Shown here: one piece after another, positions 27,880 through 37,123 of the stretch
Layout of the letters: the number at the start of each line of letters is the position of its first letter
Position numbering within the stretch: position 1 is the stretch's first letter
Assembly (NCBI GenBank): GCA_035555675.1
Contig: DATMGH010000184.1
Location: 1-64,000 of the forward strand
Direction of reading: 5' to 3'
DNA length: 64,000 nt
Source: Solirubrobacter sp035555675
GTDB lineage: Bacteria > Actinomycetota > Thermoleophilia > Solirubrobacterales > Solirubrobacteraceae
Position numbers and translations under genes: made by a program
Notes under the pieces: model-generated
Database searches by the model: none
The model's input: the letters and a program-made list of their open reading frames with translations, nothing else
What the model was told of the DNA's origin: nothing

Positions 27880-28926
27880 TTGCCGCCATCTGACGCGCCG
27901 AGCGTTTCCTACCTCGATTCGGCAGAGCTCGTTCCTCTGTTCACCGATCAGCTGCGACGCTGTAAGGTCAACGAGAGCGAGCACGTGCTGATCCACTGTG
28001 ATAGTGGAAGCAATCCACACTACGTCGCCGCGTTCACCGCGGCGGGCGCCGCGCTCGGCGCCGACTGCTACCAGATCGTGCACCCGCGCGGCCCGGAGCG
28101 GTCGATCATCGACGCGTGGAAGCGCGCCGACCTCGTGATCGACATCAGCTCGCACGCGCACGTCTACGGCGAGCTGATGCGCGACGCCCTGCGCTCCGGC
28201 ACCCGCATCCTGCGGATGGCCGTGACCGAGGAGGTCATCCGCCGCCTCGTCCCGACGCAGGAGCTGCGCGAGCGCGTCGAGGCCGGCCAGCAGATCATGC
28301 AGGACGGCAAGGAGATGCGGATCACGTCCCCCGCCGGTACCGATCTGACGTTCTATAAGGAAGGCCGCGACGCTCTGGGAATCTACAGCGTCGCCGACGT
28401 GCCCGGGCGCTGGGACATCTGGCCGGCGGGGATGGTCAACTGCGCGCCGCAGGAGGACCGCGGCGGCGGCGTCCTGGTGCTCTCCCCCGGCGACATGATG
28501 CTGGCGATCCGGCAGTACGTGCACACGCCGGTCCACATCGAGGTCGAGGACGGCGCCATCACCGCGATCCACGGCGGCATGGAGGCCGAGGTCCTGAAGG
28601 CCTGGTTCGCCAAGTTCGACGACCCCAACGCCTACCGCATCGCGCATATCGGCTGGGGCTGCGAGAAGCGCGCCGACTGGATGAAGCCCGGCCAGGACAA
28701 CGAGTGCATGTACGCGAACATGCAGATCGCGTTCGGCGCCAACCTCGGCATCTATACCCAGGCCCAGACCCGCAGCCGCGCGCACATCGACTTCCCCTGC
28801 CTGAACAACTCCTACTGGGTCGACGACATCCAGATCCAGGAGAACGGCGAGTTCCTGATCGATGAGCTCCGGTACAAGGGCGACCGCGAGCCGGTCGGCG
28901 TCGGGGCGGAAGAGTTCCCGAGGTAA
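27880..28926 (+). CDS. NicX-like protein 3 (2,5-dihydroxypyridine dioxygenase family)
   Basis: A 348-residue paralog, strongly similar to NicX-like protein 1 (shared segments include GIYSVAD, PGRWDIWPAGMV and YANMQIAFGAN). Predicted iron ligands: His256 in IAHIGWGCEKR, and His302 and Asp304 in AHIDFPC. The TTG at 27880 is preferred because AAGGAGGG lies 7 bases upstream and gives the usual family length; an in-frame GTG at 27802 would add 26 residues. It is the first gene of the GntR-controlled operon that also encodes the binding protein, permeases and hydrolases. The reaction is inferred from the family. Confidence 0.82.
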   Translation: MPPSDAPSVSYLDSAELVPLFTDQLRRCKVNESEHVLIHCDSGSNPHYVAAFTAAGAALGADCYQIVHPRGPERSIIDAWKRADLVIDISSHAHVYGELMRDALRSGTRILRMAVTEEVIRRLVPTQELRERVEAGQQIMQDGKEMRITSPAGTDLTFYKEGRDALGIYSVADVPGRWDIWPAGMVNCAPQEDRGGGVLVLSPGDMMLAIRQYVHTPVHIEVEDGAITAIHGGMEAEVLKAWFAKFDDPNAYRIAHIGWGCEKRADWMKPGQDNECMYANMQIAFGANLGIYTQAQTRSRAHIDFPCLNNSYWVDDIQIQENGEFLIDELRYKGDREPVGVGAEEFPR

Positions 28927-28931
28927 TCACC

Positions 28932-30596
28932 ATGAGGTTCGTCAAGACGACCGGCGCCGCGGCATTCGCGGCGGCGCTGGCCGCCGCCGTCGTCGCCTGC
29001 GGGTCCAGCGGATCGGCCGGATCGGCCGGCTCCGGGGCCGCGAGCACCGAGTCCGCGACGGCGGTCGCGACCGAGTCGGAAGGCACGCCGAAGGACGGCG
29101 GCTCGCTGACCTTCGCGCTCAACGCCGGGTGGGACACGCTCGACCCAGCCGTCTCGGCGTTCACGTTCGCGCGCCAGATCATGCTGTTCATGTTCGACCC
29201 GCTGCTGCGGCACGACCCGAAGACCGGCAAGATCGTGCCCGGCCTGGCGAAGTCCTACGACGTCTCCGCCGACGGCAAGACGATCACGCTCGAGCTGCCG
29301 CCCGGCGTGAAGTTCCACGACGGCACGGACTGCGACGCGGACGCCGTCGTCGCGTCGCTGGAGCGCGTCACCGACCCCGATCTCAAGTCGCCCTGGGCCA
29401 GCCTGCTCGCCCCGGTCGACCGCATCTCCGCCGACGGGGCGACCACGATCAAGATCACGCTCAAGGGCCCCTCGGCGCCGTTCCTGGACGCGCTCACGCA
29501 GGTCAACCTCGCCCCGGTCTCGCCGACCGCGGTCAAGCAGGAGGGCAAGGACTTCGGCGCGCACCCGGTGGGCACCGGCCCGTTCAAGTTCTCCGAGCAG
29601 ACCGCCGGCCAGTCGGTCACCGTGGTCCGCAACCCCGACTACGCGTGGCCCGCGCCGTTCCACGACGCCACGGGGCCCGCACACCTCGACAAGATCACGG
29701 TCCGCGACGTCGCCGAGGACGCCACGCGGATGTCGCTGCTCAAGACCGGCGAGATCGACATCGCCTACCAGGCGCTGGCGTCGCAGCTGTCGGCGCTCAA
29801 GGCCAACCCGAAGTTCCGGGTGCTGCTCGCCCCGCGCTCCGGCATGCCACGCTCGCTGGTGCTGAACACGAAGCTGTTCCCGTTCAGCGACCCGAAGCTG
29901 CGCGAGGCGATCACCTACGCGATCGACAAGCAGCAGATCGTCGACACGGCGTGGGGCGGCGCCGGCAGCGTCGCGGGCTCGGTCCTGACGCCCGGCATGC
30001 CGGGGTTCTCGTCCGCGGTCGCCGAGGCGGCACCCAAGCGCGACGTCGCCAAGGCCAAGCAGATCCTGGCCGCTGCCGGCTGGACACCCGGCTCGGGCGG
30101 CGTGCTGACCAAGGACGGCAAGAAGCTGTCGTTCTCGTTCGTCACGCAGCCCGGCACGACGTTCCAGCTCGAGGGGCAGCTGCTGCAGGCGCAGCTCAAG
30201 GAGGTCGGCATCGACCTCAAGATCGCCAGCAAGGAGCAGGCCGCGGTGCTCGCCGACCTGCAGGGCGGCAAGGCGCCGTTCACCGACATGCTGTTCGCGG
30301 CCACCGACCCGGACGTGATGTACACGGTGCTTGCGACCGACTCGATCGGCAAGGCCTGGAACGGCGCGTCGTACTCCAACCCGGAGATGGACGACCTGCT
30401 GACGCGGGCACGCACCGAGATCGACCCCGACAAGCGCGCGGCGCTCTACGAGCAGGCACAGAAGATCGTGGCCCGCGACAACCCCTACGTGCCCTTCTAC
30501 AACATCTCCGTCCCGTACGCGACGACCGCCCGCGTGCACGGGCTCGAGTTCGACGGGCAGGCGTTCTGGGACGGGTACTCCGCCTGGGTGGACTGA
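28932..30596 (+). CDS. Family 5 extracellular solute-binding lipoprotein (dipeptide/oligopeptide type)
   Basis: A 554-residue SBP_bac_5 protein with a lipoprotein signal: hydrophobic AAAFAAALAAAVV and lipobox VVAC with the modified Cys at 23, followed by a Gly/Ser/Ala linker. Family motifs include NAGWDTLDPAVS near 62, ITLELPPGVKFHDGT near 117 and GTGPFKF near 215. It should capture the substrate outside the membrane for the DppB/C-like channel encoded next. It lies 5 bp after nicX3, in the same operon. Ligands for this family include peptides, opines, nickel and glutathione. Confidence 0.92.
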   Translation: MRFVKTTGAAAFAAALAAAVVACGSSGSAGSAGSGAASTESATAVATESEGTPKDGGSLTFALNAGWDTLDPAVSAFTFARQIMLFMFDPLLRHDPKTGKIVPGLAKSYDVSADGKTITLELPPGVKFHDGTDCDADAVVASLERVTDPDLKSPWASLLAPVDRISADGATTIKITLKGPSAPFLDALTQVNLAPVSPTAVKQEGKDFGAHPVGTGPFKFSEQTAGQSVTVVRNPDYAWPAPFHDATGPAHLDKITVRDVAEDATRMSLLKTGEIDIAYQALASQLSALKANPKFRVLLAPRSGMPRSLVLNTKLFPFSDPKLREAITYAIDKQQIVDTAWGGAGSVAGSVLTPGMPGFSSAVAEAAPKRDVAKAKQILAAAGWTPGSGGVLTKDGKKLSFSFVTQPGTTFQLEGQLLQAQLKEVGIDLKIASKEQAAVLADLQGGKAPFTDMLFAATDPDVMYTVLATDSIGKAWNGASYSNPEMDDLLTRARTEIDPDKRAALYEQAQKIVARDNPYVPFYNISVPYATTARVHGLEFDGQAFWDGYSAWVD

Positions 30597-30611
30597 GGCG
30601 AGGACACGTCC

Positions 30612-31547
30612 ATGGCCGCTTACGCGATCCGGCGTCTCGGGCTCTCGGCGATCGTGGTCGTCGGCGTCTCGATCGCCGTGTTCATGATGCTGCGCCTCGT
30701 GCCGGGCGATCCGGTGTCGGTGATGCTCTCGCAGGGGTCCACCGCGCAGGACGCGGCCGCGCTCAAGCACGAGCTGGGGCTCGATCGCTCGGTGTTCGCG
30801 CAGTACGAGCGGTACGCGGGCAACGCGCTGACCGGGGACCTCGGCACGTCGATCCGGCTGCACGAGCCGGTGGCGCGGCTGATCGGGCAGCGGCTCCCGG
30901 CCACGCTCGAGCTGACCGTCGCGAGCCTCGCGCTCGCGACGGCGCTCGGCGTGCTGTTCGGCACGCTCTCCGCGGTCCGGCACGGCCGCCTCACCGACCA
31001 TCTGGTCCGGGTCGGCTCGCTGGCCGGGGTGTCACTTCCGAGCTTCTGGCTCGGGCTGATGCTGATCCTGCTGTTCGGCGTCGAGCTCGGCGTGCTGCCG
31101 ATCGCCGGCCGCGACGGGCTCGCCAGCCTCGTCCTCCCGGCGGTGACGCTGGCGATGGTGCCGCTCGGGATCATCACCCGGATGGTGCGCTCGTCGGTGC
31201 TCGACGCGCTGCGCGAGGACTACATCCGCACCGCGCGGGCCAAGGGCCTCGGCGCCGCCCGCACGCTGTTCGGGCACGCACTGCGCAACAGCCTGATCCC
31301 GCTCGTGACCGTGGTCGGCGTGCAGTTCGGGACGCTGCTCGGCGGCGCGATCATCGTCGAGACCGTGTTCGCCTGGCCCGGCGTCGGCTCGCTGCTGATC
31401 GACGCCGTCTCGGCCCGTGACTTCCCGCTCGTCCAGGGGATCATCCTGATGATCGCGCTCGGCTTCGTGCTCGTGAACCTGGCCGTCGACCTGCTCTACG
31501 CGGTGCTCGACCCGCGCATCCGCGACTCGATGGAAACCGCCTCATGA
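30612..31547 (+). CDS. ABC transporter permease (DppB/OppB-like)
   Basis: A 311-residue inner-membrane permease with about six helices: the N-terminal signature RRLGLSAIVVVGVSIAVFMMLRLVPGDP, the BPD_transp_1 domain from about 95, and the EAA-type loop YIRTARAKGLGAARTLFGHALRN near 197-219 that contacts the ATPases. It forms a heterodimeric channel with the downstream DppC-like protein (4-bp overlap). No ATPase gene follows; the DppD/F-like pair at 17.7-19.7 kb is the probable partner. Confidence 0.92.
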   Translation: MAAYAIRRLGLSAIVVVGVSIAVFMMLRLVPGDPVSVMLSQGSTAQDAAALKHELGLDRSVFAQYERYAGNALTGDLGTSIRLHEPVARLIGQRLPATLELTVASLALATALGVLFGTLSAVRHGRLTDHLVRVGSLAGVSLPSFWLGLMLILLFGVELGVLPIAGRDGLASLVLPAVTLAMVPLGIITRMVRSSVLDALREDYIRTARAKGLGAARTLFGHALRNSLIPLVTVVGVQFGTLLGGAIIVETVFAWPGVGSLLIDAVSARDFPLVQGIILMIALGFVLVNLAVDLLYAVLDPRIRDSMETAS

Positions 31548-32431
31548 CGGTCGTCGAATCGCTTCCGGCCGCGCCGGCGCGCTCGCCGTCGTGGTGGCGC
31601 TCGAGCCCGACGGGCCGCCAGCTGCGCGCGCTCGTCCGCAACCCGACCGCGATGTTCGGCGCCGCGATCGTCGTGCTCGTGCTCCTGTGCGGCCTGCTCG
31701 CACCGCTGATCGCGCCGTACGACCCACTGGCGATCAGCGCCGACGCGCTGGCGCCGCCGAGCGCGGCGCATCCCCTCGGCACCGACGACCTCGGCCGCGA
31801 CATCCTCTCGCGCGTGCTCTACGGCGCGCGGGTGACGCCGCTGGTCGGCATCGCGCCGGTCGCGCTCTCGGCCGCCGCCGGCGTGGTGCTCGGCCTGCTC
31901 GCGGGGTTCAGCCGCGGGCTCGTCGACAACGTCATCATGCGGCTGATCGACGTCCTGCTCGCGTTCCCGGGCATCGTGCTCGCGATCGCCGTGGTGGCCG
32001 TCCTCGGCCCCGGTCTCGGCAACGCGATGATCGCCGTCGGCATCGCCGGCGTCCCGATCTTCGCGCGGGTCGTGCGCGGGCTCGTGCTCGTCGAGCGTGA
32101 GAAGGAGTACGTCGCCGCCGCGCGACTGTGCGGCGCGCGGGCGCCGAGGCTGATCTTCGCCGAGGTGCTGCCGAACGTGGCCGCGCCGGTGCTGGTTCTG
32201 AGCACGGTCAGCGTCGCGACCGCGATCCTCTCCACGGCCGGGCTGAGCTTCCTCGGCCTCGGCGCCCAGCCGCCCCAGCCCGAGTGGGGCGCGATGCTCA
32301 GCCAGGGCCGCGACTACCTCACCGACCAGTGGTGGATCGCGACCTTCCCCGGCCTGGCGATCGCGATCGCCGTGCTCGGGATCAACCTGCTCGGGGACGG
32401 CCTGCGCGACGTCCTCGACCCACGCCTGTAA
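31544..32431 (+). CDS. ABC transporter permease (DppC/OppC-like)
   Basis: A 295-residue permease: an N-terminal cytoplasmic segment and first helix (IVVLVLLCGLLAPLIAPYDP), the OppC motif HPLGTDDLGRDILSRVLYGAR near 69-89, and the coupling loop YVAAARLCGARAPRLIFAEVLPN near 187-209. About six membrane helices are predicted. It pairs with the DppB-like permease. It is followed after 14 bp by the second M24 peptidase gene in the same operon. Confidence 0.92.
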   Translation: MTVVESLPAAPARSPSWWRSSPTGRQLRALVRNPTAMFGAAIVVLVLLCGLLAPLIAPYDPLAISADALAPPSAAHPLGTDDLGRDILSRVLYGARVTPLVGIAPVALSAAAGVVLGLLAGFSRGLVDNVIMRLIDVLLAFPGIVLAIAVVAVLGPGLGNAMIAVGIAGVPIFARVVRGLVLVEREKEYVAAARLCGARAPRLIFAEVLPNVAAPVLVLSTVSVATAILSTAGLSFLGLGAQPPQPEWGAMLSQGRDYLTDQWWIATFPGLAIAIAVLGINLLGDGLRDVLDPRL

Positions 32432-32445
32432 CGGAAGGAGCCTGC

Positions 32446-33558
32446 ATGCCGCAGCCAGCACACGAGGAGTACCGCGGCCGCCTCGACCGCGTCCGCGAGC
32501 AGATGGAGCGCACCGGCGTCGACTGCCTGCTCGTCGGGCCGTCGACCGACCTGCTCTACCTGACCGGCCTCGAGGCGCGCCAGTCCGAGCGGATGAAGAT
32601 CCTCATGGTTCCCCGGGACGGCGAGCCGCGCTTCGTCATCCCCGCGTTCGAGCTGCCGCACCTGGAGGCGCTGCCGCCGCTGTTCGAGGCGGCGCCCTGG
32701 GAGGACGGCGACCAGCCCGCGGAGCTGCTGGCGTCGCTGCTGCCGCGCAACGGCAAGGCGGCCACCGTGGCCGTCGGCGCGCAGCTGCACACGCACTTCA
32801 CCCTGCGCATCCAGGACGCCGCGCCCGACGCGCGCTACGTCAGCGGCGAGGCGGTGCTCGAGGCGGCGCGCATGCGCAAGACGCCCTATGAGGTCGCCAC
32901 GCTGCGCGCCGCCAGCGAAGCGGCGGACCGCGTGTTCGAGCAGCTGATCGAGCTGCCGATCGAAGGCCGCAGCGAGCGCGACGTGCTGGCCGAGATCCGC
33001 CGCCTGCTCGTCGCCAACGGCCACGACGCGCTGACCGGCGGCGGCATCGTCGGGTTCGGGGCCAACGGCGCCTCCCCGCACCATCACGCGAGCGAGCGCC
33101 GCGCGGCGGCCGGCGACGCGGCCGTCGTCGACTACGGCGGCGTGCTCGGCGGCTACCACTCCGACACGACGCGGACGTTCCACCTGGGCGCGCCGAGCGA
33201 CGAGTTCCGCACGGTCTACGAGATCGTCGCCGAGGCCAACGACGCCGCGGTCGCCGCCGCCGGCCCGGGCGTGACCGCCGAGCAGGTCGACCGCGTGGCG
33301 CGCGGCGTGATCGAGCGGGCCGGGTACGGCGAGCGCTTCCTGCACCGGACCGGGCACGGCATCGGGCTCGACGGCCACGAGGCGCCGTACCTGGTCGCGG
33401 GCGACACGACCGTGCTCGAGGAGGGCATGACGTTCAGCATCGAGCCCGGCGTCTACCTCGACGGCCGGTTCGGCGTGCGCATCGAGGACATCGTGGTCGT
33501 CACCGCCGACGGCGTCGACCGGCTCAACCGCAGCACGCACGAGCTCATGGTCGTATGA
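32446..33558 (+). CDS. M24-family Xaa-Pro-type peptidase 2
   Basis: A 370-residue pita-bread enzyme. Creatinase-like N-domain at 5-130 (CLLVGPSTDLLYLTG), catalytic domain with all five metal ligands: two Asp in VVDYGGVLGGYHSDTTRTF, His in TGHGIGLDGHE, Glu in FSIEPGVYL and Glu in VRIEDIVVV. An aminopeptidase P/prolidase-type cytoplasmic hydrolase of peptide bonds is expected. GGAAGGAG lies about 6 bases before the ATG. It is the second M24 protein of the island and the better metal-enzyme match. Overlaps the next gene by 4 bp. Confidence 0.9.
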   Translation: MPQPAHEEYRGRLDRVREQMERTGVDCLLVGPSTDLLYLTGLEARQSERMKILMVPRDGEPRFVIPAFELPHLEALPPLFEAAPWEDGDQPAELLASLLPRNGKAATVAVGAQLHTHFTLRIQDAAPDARYVSGEAVLEAARMRKTPYEVATLRAASEAADRVFEQLIELPIEGRSERDVLAEIRRLLVANGHDALTGGGIVGFGANGASPHHHASERRAAAGDAAVVDYGGVLGGYHSDTTRTFHLGAPSDEFRTVYEIVAEANDAAVAAAGPGVTAEQVDRVARGVIERAGYGERFLHRTGHGIGLDGHEAPYLVAGDTTVLEEGMTFSIEPGVYLDGRFGVRIEDIVVVTADGVDRLNRSTHELMVV

Positions 33559-34517
33559 CGCGGGTCGCGCTCACGTTCGAGGCCGGCGGCGACCCCGCCC
33601 CCGCCCGCGCGATGCTGGCCGCGCTGGAGGACGCCGGCGTGCGCGCGACGTTCTTCCTCGACGGGCGCTGGGCCGAACGCCACGGCGACCTCGTGCGCGC
33701 GCTCGCCGCCGCCGGCCACGAGCTGGGCAACCACGGCTACGACCATCCCGACTGGACGACGCTCGACGACGACGCGATCGCGGGCGACCTGCGCGCGACC
33801 GAGCGCGTCGTGCGCGAGCTGACCGGCGGTTCGGTGCGACCGTGGGCGCGGCCGCCGTTCGGCGCGATCGACGACCGCGTGCTCGCGCTGCTCGACCGGT
33901 TGGGCTATCGCGCGTTCTACCGCGACGCGGTCGACGGCGCGCACTGGCCGGGCGAGACGACGGCCGTCTCGATCCAGGCGCGAGCGCTGCAGGCCGCCGC
34001 CGACGGCGACGCCGTGGTGATGCACACCGACCGGCCTGAGACGGAAGCGGCGCTGCCGCACGTGCTGACCGCGCTGCGCGAGCGCGGCGCCGAGCCGGTG
34101 GCGCTGTCGCAGCTCGGGCGGTGCCCGCCGCCGCGGGCGGAGCGCCACCCCGACTTCGCCGCGGCCGATGTGCGGCCCGGGTACGTGCGCCCGAGCGCCG
34201 GCGGGCGCTGGCACAGCCTGAACGTGCTGGAGCTCGGCATGGCGCGGGCGCGCCCGGCCGGCGCGGCCGAGCCGCTCGTCGAGCTCGGTGACACGGCCTG
34301 CGACCTCGTCGCCGGCGACGCGGGGCCGCTGTCCTGGTCGGCCACCGAGCACGATCGGCGGGTGCTGATGCTCGCGGGCGGCGTGCGGGTCGAGCGCGAC
34401 GACGGGTACCTGATCGCGCGCGCCGGCGACCTCTTCCTCTGCCCCGCCGGCCTCGGCTGCCGCCTCACCGCACTCGACGGGCGGCGCTGGACCGGGCTGG
34501 TCTGGAGGCGGGCGTGA
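33555..34517 (+). CDS. Polysaccharide deacetylase-like (NodB) domain fused to a cupin-like domain
   Basis: A 320-residue protein. Residues 1-185 follow the NodB deacetylase fold: the second metal motif is present as NHGYDHPDW (His-x3-His, near 57-65) and motif 3 as RPPFGAIDDR near 96. Motif 1, normally TFDDGP, reads TFEAGGDP, so both acidic catalytic/metal residues are changed. Residues 215-320 look like a cupin barrel (GGVRVERDDGYLIARAGDLFLCPAG). It may deacylate an N-acyl compound or have lost catalysis. It overlaps the peptidase and amidohydrolase genes by 4 bp each. Confidence 0.72.
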   Translation: MTRVALTFEAGGDPAPARAMLAALEDAGVRATFFLDGRWAERHGDLVRALAAAGHELGNHGYDHPDWTTLDDDAIAGDLRATERVVRELTGGSVRPWARPPFGAIDDRVLALLDRLGYRAFYRDAVDGAHWPGETTAVSIQARALQAAADGDAVVMHTDRPETEAALPHVLTALRERGAEPVALSQLGRCPPPRAERHPDFAAADVRPGYVRPSAGGRWHSLNVLELGMARARPAGAAEPLVELGDTACDLVAGDAGPLSWSATEHDRRVLMLAGGVRVERDDGYLIARAGDLFLCPAGLGCRLTALDGRRWTGLVWRRA

Positions 34518-36091
34518 GCGCGCCCGACCTCGTCGTCACCGGCGGGCCGATCCTCACGCTCGACCCCGCGTTCCCGCGCGCCGAGGCGGTCGCCGTGCGC
34601 GGCGGAGCGATCGTCGCGGTCGGCGCGCGCGCCGAGCTGCTGCGCGAGCGCGGCCGGCGCACCCGGACGCTCGACCTGGGCGGCGACGCGCTGGTGCCCG
34701 GGTTCTACGACGCGCACCAGCACCAGCTCTACGCCGGCCTCGCGGCCGAGGACGTCGACGGCCGGGCGGACAGTGTCGAGGCGCTCGTCGCGCGCGTCGC
34801 CGCCGCGGGCGCCGGCCGGCCGGCGGGCACGTGGATCGAGGGCGGCGGCTGGGACGAGGCCCGGTTCGCGGAGCGCCGGACGCCGACGCGCGTGGATCTC
34901 GACCGCGCCGCACCCGAGCATCCGGCGTTCCTCACGCGCACGTGCGGGCACGCGCTGGCGGTCAACAGCCGGGGGCTCGCGCTGGCCGGGATCGACGCGG
35001 GCACGCTCGATCCACCCGGCGGGCGCATCGAGCGCGACGCCGCCGGCGAGCCGACCGGCGTGCTGCACGAGACCGCGATGGAGCTGATCCGCCGCGTCGT
35101 CCCGCTCCCCTCGCGCGAGCGCCACCGGCGCGTGATCCTCGCCGCCGCCGCGGCCAACCTGCGCCACGGCATCACGAGCGTGTGGGAGCCGAGCGTCGAG
35201 CCCGACCACGTGGCGGCCTACCGGGAGCTGGCGAGCGAGGACCTGCTGCCCGTGCGCGTGACGATGGCGCACAAGAAGGTGCTGCGCAGCGGCGAGGTCA
35301 TGGATCTGCCGGTGCCGTTCCGCGGACCGTGGCTCAGCCTCGTCGCGGTCAAGCTGTTCCAGGACGGTGCGATCGCACCGCGCACGGCGGCGCTCAGCCG
35401 TCCGTACGAGGGCGAGCCGGGCAACCGCGGCGTGCTGCGCTGGCCGCAGGCCGAGCTCGACGAGCACGTGCGCGCGATCCACCGGGCCGGGCTGATCGCC
35501 AGCATCCACGCGATCGGCGACGCGGCGATCGCGTCCGCGCTCGACGCGATCGACGCCGCCCAGGCGTACGAGCCCGCACGGCCGCTGCGGCACCGGATCG
35601 AGCACTGCGGGCTTCCGCTCGGCGCGCTGCCCGACCGGGTGCGCGCGAGCCGTGCGGTGCCCGTCGTGCAGACCCCGTTCGTGCACTTCCACGGCGACAA
35701 CTACCTCCGCAACCTCGGTCCGGAGCGGTCCCGGCGGCTGTATCCGGCGCGCACGCTGCTCGAGCGCGTCGGACTGGTCGCCGGGAGCTCCGACGGCCCG
35801 GTCGTGCCCGACCTCAGCCCGCTGCTCGGCATGCGCGCGGCGATGTGCCGGCGCAGCGCGAGCGGGCAGCCGGTCGCTCCCGGCGAAGCGGTCTCGTTCG
35901 CCCAGGCGCTCTACCTCTACACGCTGGGCGCGGCGGCGGCGGCCGGTGAGGCGGCCCTGAAGGGCACGATCACGCCGGGCAAGCACGCGGACTTCGCGGT
36001 GCTGCGCGGCGATCTGGCGGCCACCGGCCTCGACGGCGTCGAGGTCGCCGGGACGGTGGTGGCGGGCCGCGTCGCCGTCGAGGCGCCGTAG
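34514..36091 (+). CDS. YtcJ-like metal-dependent amidohydrolase
   Basis: A 525-residue amidohydrolase_3-family protein: an N-terminal composite beta domain, HxH in YDAHQHQLYAG near 67, a TIM barrel with His in ASIHAIGDAAIA near 337, His in RIEHCGLP near 362 and the catalytic Asp in GSSDGPVVPDL near 424, then the returning beta domain (GTITPGKHADFAVL). Such enzymes hydrolyse N-acyl, amide or formyl bonds in small molecules. It is the last gene of the GntR-controlled plus-strand operon, starting at a GTG that overlaps the previous stop. The substrate is unknown. Confidence 0.88.
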   Translation: MSAPDLVVTGGPILTLDPAFPRAEAVAVRGGAIVAVGARAELLRERGRRTRTLDLGGDALVPGFYDAHQHQLYAGLAAEDVDGRADSVEALVARVAAAGAGRPAGTWIEGGGWDEARFAERRTPTRVDLDRAAPEHPAFLTRTCGHALAVNSRGLALAGIDAGTLDPPGGRIERDAAGEPTGVLHETAMELIRRVVPLPSRERHRRVILAAAAANLRHGITSVWEPSVEPDHVAAYRELASEDLLPVRVTMAHKKVLRSGEVMDLPVPFRGPWLSLVAVKLFQDGAIAPRTAALSRPYEGEPGNRGVLRWPQAELDEHVRAIHRAGLIASIHAIGDAAIASALDAIDAAQAYEPARPLRHRIEHCGLPLGALPDRVRASRAVPVVQTPFVHFHGDNYLRNLGPERSRRLYPARTLLERVGLVAGSSDGPVVPDLSPLLGMRAAMCRRSASGQPVAPGEAVSFAQALYLYTLGAAAAAGEAALKGTITPGKHADFAVLRGDLAATGLDGVEVAGTVVAGRVAVEAP

Positions 36092-36101
36092 CGCGCGCCG
36101 C

Positions 36102-37085
36102 TCAGTGGTCCGGAAGCGGTGCGCCGACGAGGGCCGTCGCCGCCCGCGGGCGCGGCCGCGGCGGGCGCTCCCCCAGCTTGACCACAATCACGCCGGCGAT
36201 CACCAGCGTGCCGCCGACGACCTGCGACAGGCCCGGCCGCTGGCCGAGCAGCAGCCACGCGAAGCCCACGCCCGCGATGACCTCGAGCAGCGCGACGAAC
36301 GAGGCCAGCCGTGAGCCGAGCCGCCGGCTCGCGGCGACCCCCGTGCAGTAGGCCAGGCCCGCCGTGACGACCCCGAGCCCGAGCAGCGGCAGCCAGCGGG
36401 GCACGGCGACGTCGGCGTACACGGGCTCCGCCGCCGTCGCGTGCATCGGCAGGACGCCGACCGCGCCGAGCGCGGCCAGGATGAGCGCGCCGACGACCAG
36501 GCCGGCACCCGCCAGCGCGACCGGCGGCAGGTCGTCGCGCGGGTGGGCGGCGAGCACGAAGTACGAGGCGGCGCCGATCATCGCGACCAGCGCCCACAGC
36601 ACGCCGGACAGCACGAGGCCGGCGCCCGACAGCAGGTCGAGCACCAGGACGAGGCCGATCGCCGCCAGGGCCGTGCCCGCGACGGTCAGCCGTCCCGGCC
36701 GCTCGCCGCGCCGCAGCCACAGCCACAGGACCACGGCGGCGGGTGCCGTGTACTCGATCAGCAGCGCTGGCCCGACGTCCATCCGCTGCACCGCCGAGAA
36801 GTAGGCGAACTGCGCGCCGGCGACGGCGAGGGCGGCGAAGAGCAGGATCGTCCCCGCGTTGGTCCACAGCGCGCCCCAGCGGCCGCGCAGCGCTCGCGCG
36901 ACGACCGGCGCGACCACGACCGCGCCGATCGACAGGCGGGCCAGCACGACCGCACCGGCCGACCAGCCGGCGTCCAGCAGCCCGCGGGCGAGCGCGCCGG
37001 ACATCCCGAACGAGGCCGCCGACAGGATCGCCAGGATCAACCCGACGCCCAGATCCGGCCGCGCGTCATTGCTCATCCGTGACAT
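36102..37085 (-). CDS. EamA/DMT-superfamily transporter
   Basis: A 327-residue protein with ten predicted membrane helices forming two EamA repeats (about 10-140 and 155-290). GxxFxxSGALARGLL near 20-30 and AEVIAGVGFAWLLLGQ-like text in repeat 2 are typical. Family members export amino acids and metabolites. The ATG at 37085 is chosen because an ATG at 37097 falls inside the -10 element TAATGT (37099-37094). It diverges from the CGNR regulator with only 38 bp between starts, suggesting that regulator controls it. Confidence 0.88.
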   Translation of the reverse strand: MSRMSNDARPDLGVGLILAILSAASFGMSGALARGLLDAGWSAGAVVLARLSIGAVVVAPVVARALRGRWGALWTNAGTILLFAALAVAGAQFAYFSAVQRMDVGPALLIEYTAPAAVVLWLWLRRGERPGRLTVAGTALAAIGLVLVLDLLSGAGLVLSGVLWALVAMIGAASYFVLAAHPRDDLPPVALAGAGLVVGALILAALGAVGVLPMHATAAEPVYADVAVPRWLPLLGLGVVTAGLAYCTGVAASRRLGSRLASFVALLEVIAGVGFAWLLLGQRPGLSQVVGGTLVIAGVIVVKLGERPPRPRPRAATALVGAPLPDH

Positions 37086-37093
37086 GACCAATG

Positions 37094-37122
37094 ACATTAG
37101 GTGATCGTCTGTAAGCTGTCAA
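37094..37122 (-). promoter_or_regulatory. EamA promoter overlapping the CGNR gene promoter
   Basis: On the minus strand TTGACA (37122-37117) and TAATGT (37099-37094) are separated by 17 bases, and the ATG follows 8 bases later. On the plus strand TAAGCT (37112-37117) lies 6 bases before the GTG of the CGNR gene. The two polymerase sites overlap completely, so only one direction can fire at a time. Confidence 0.65.
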
Positions 37123-37123
37123 C

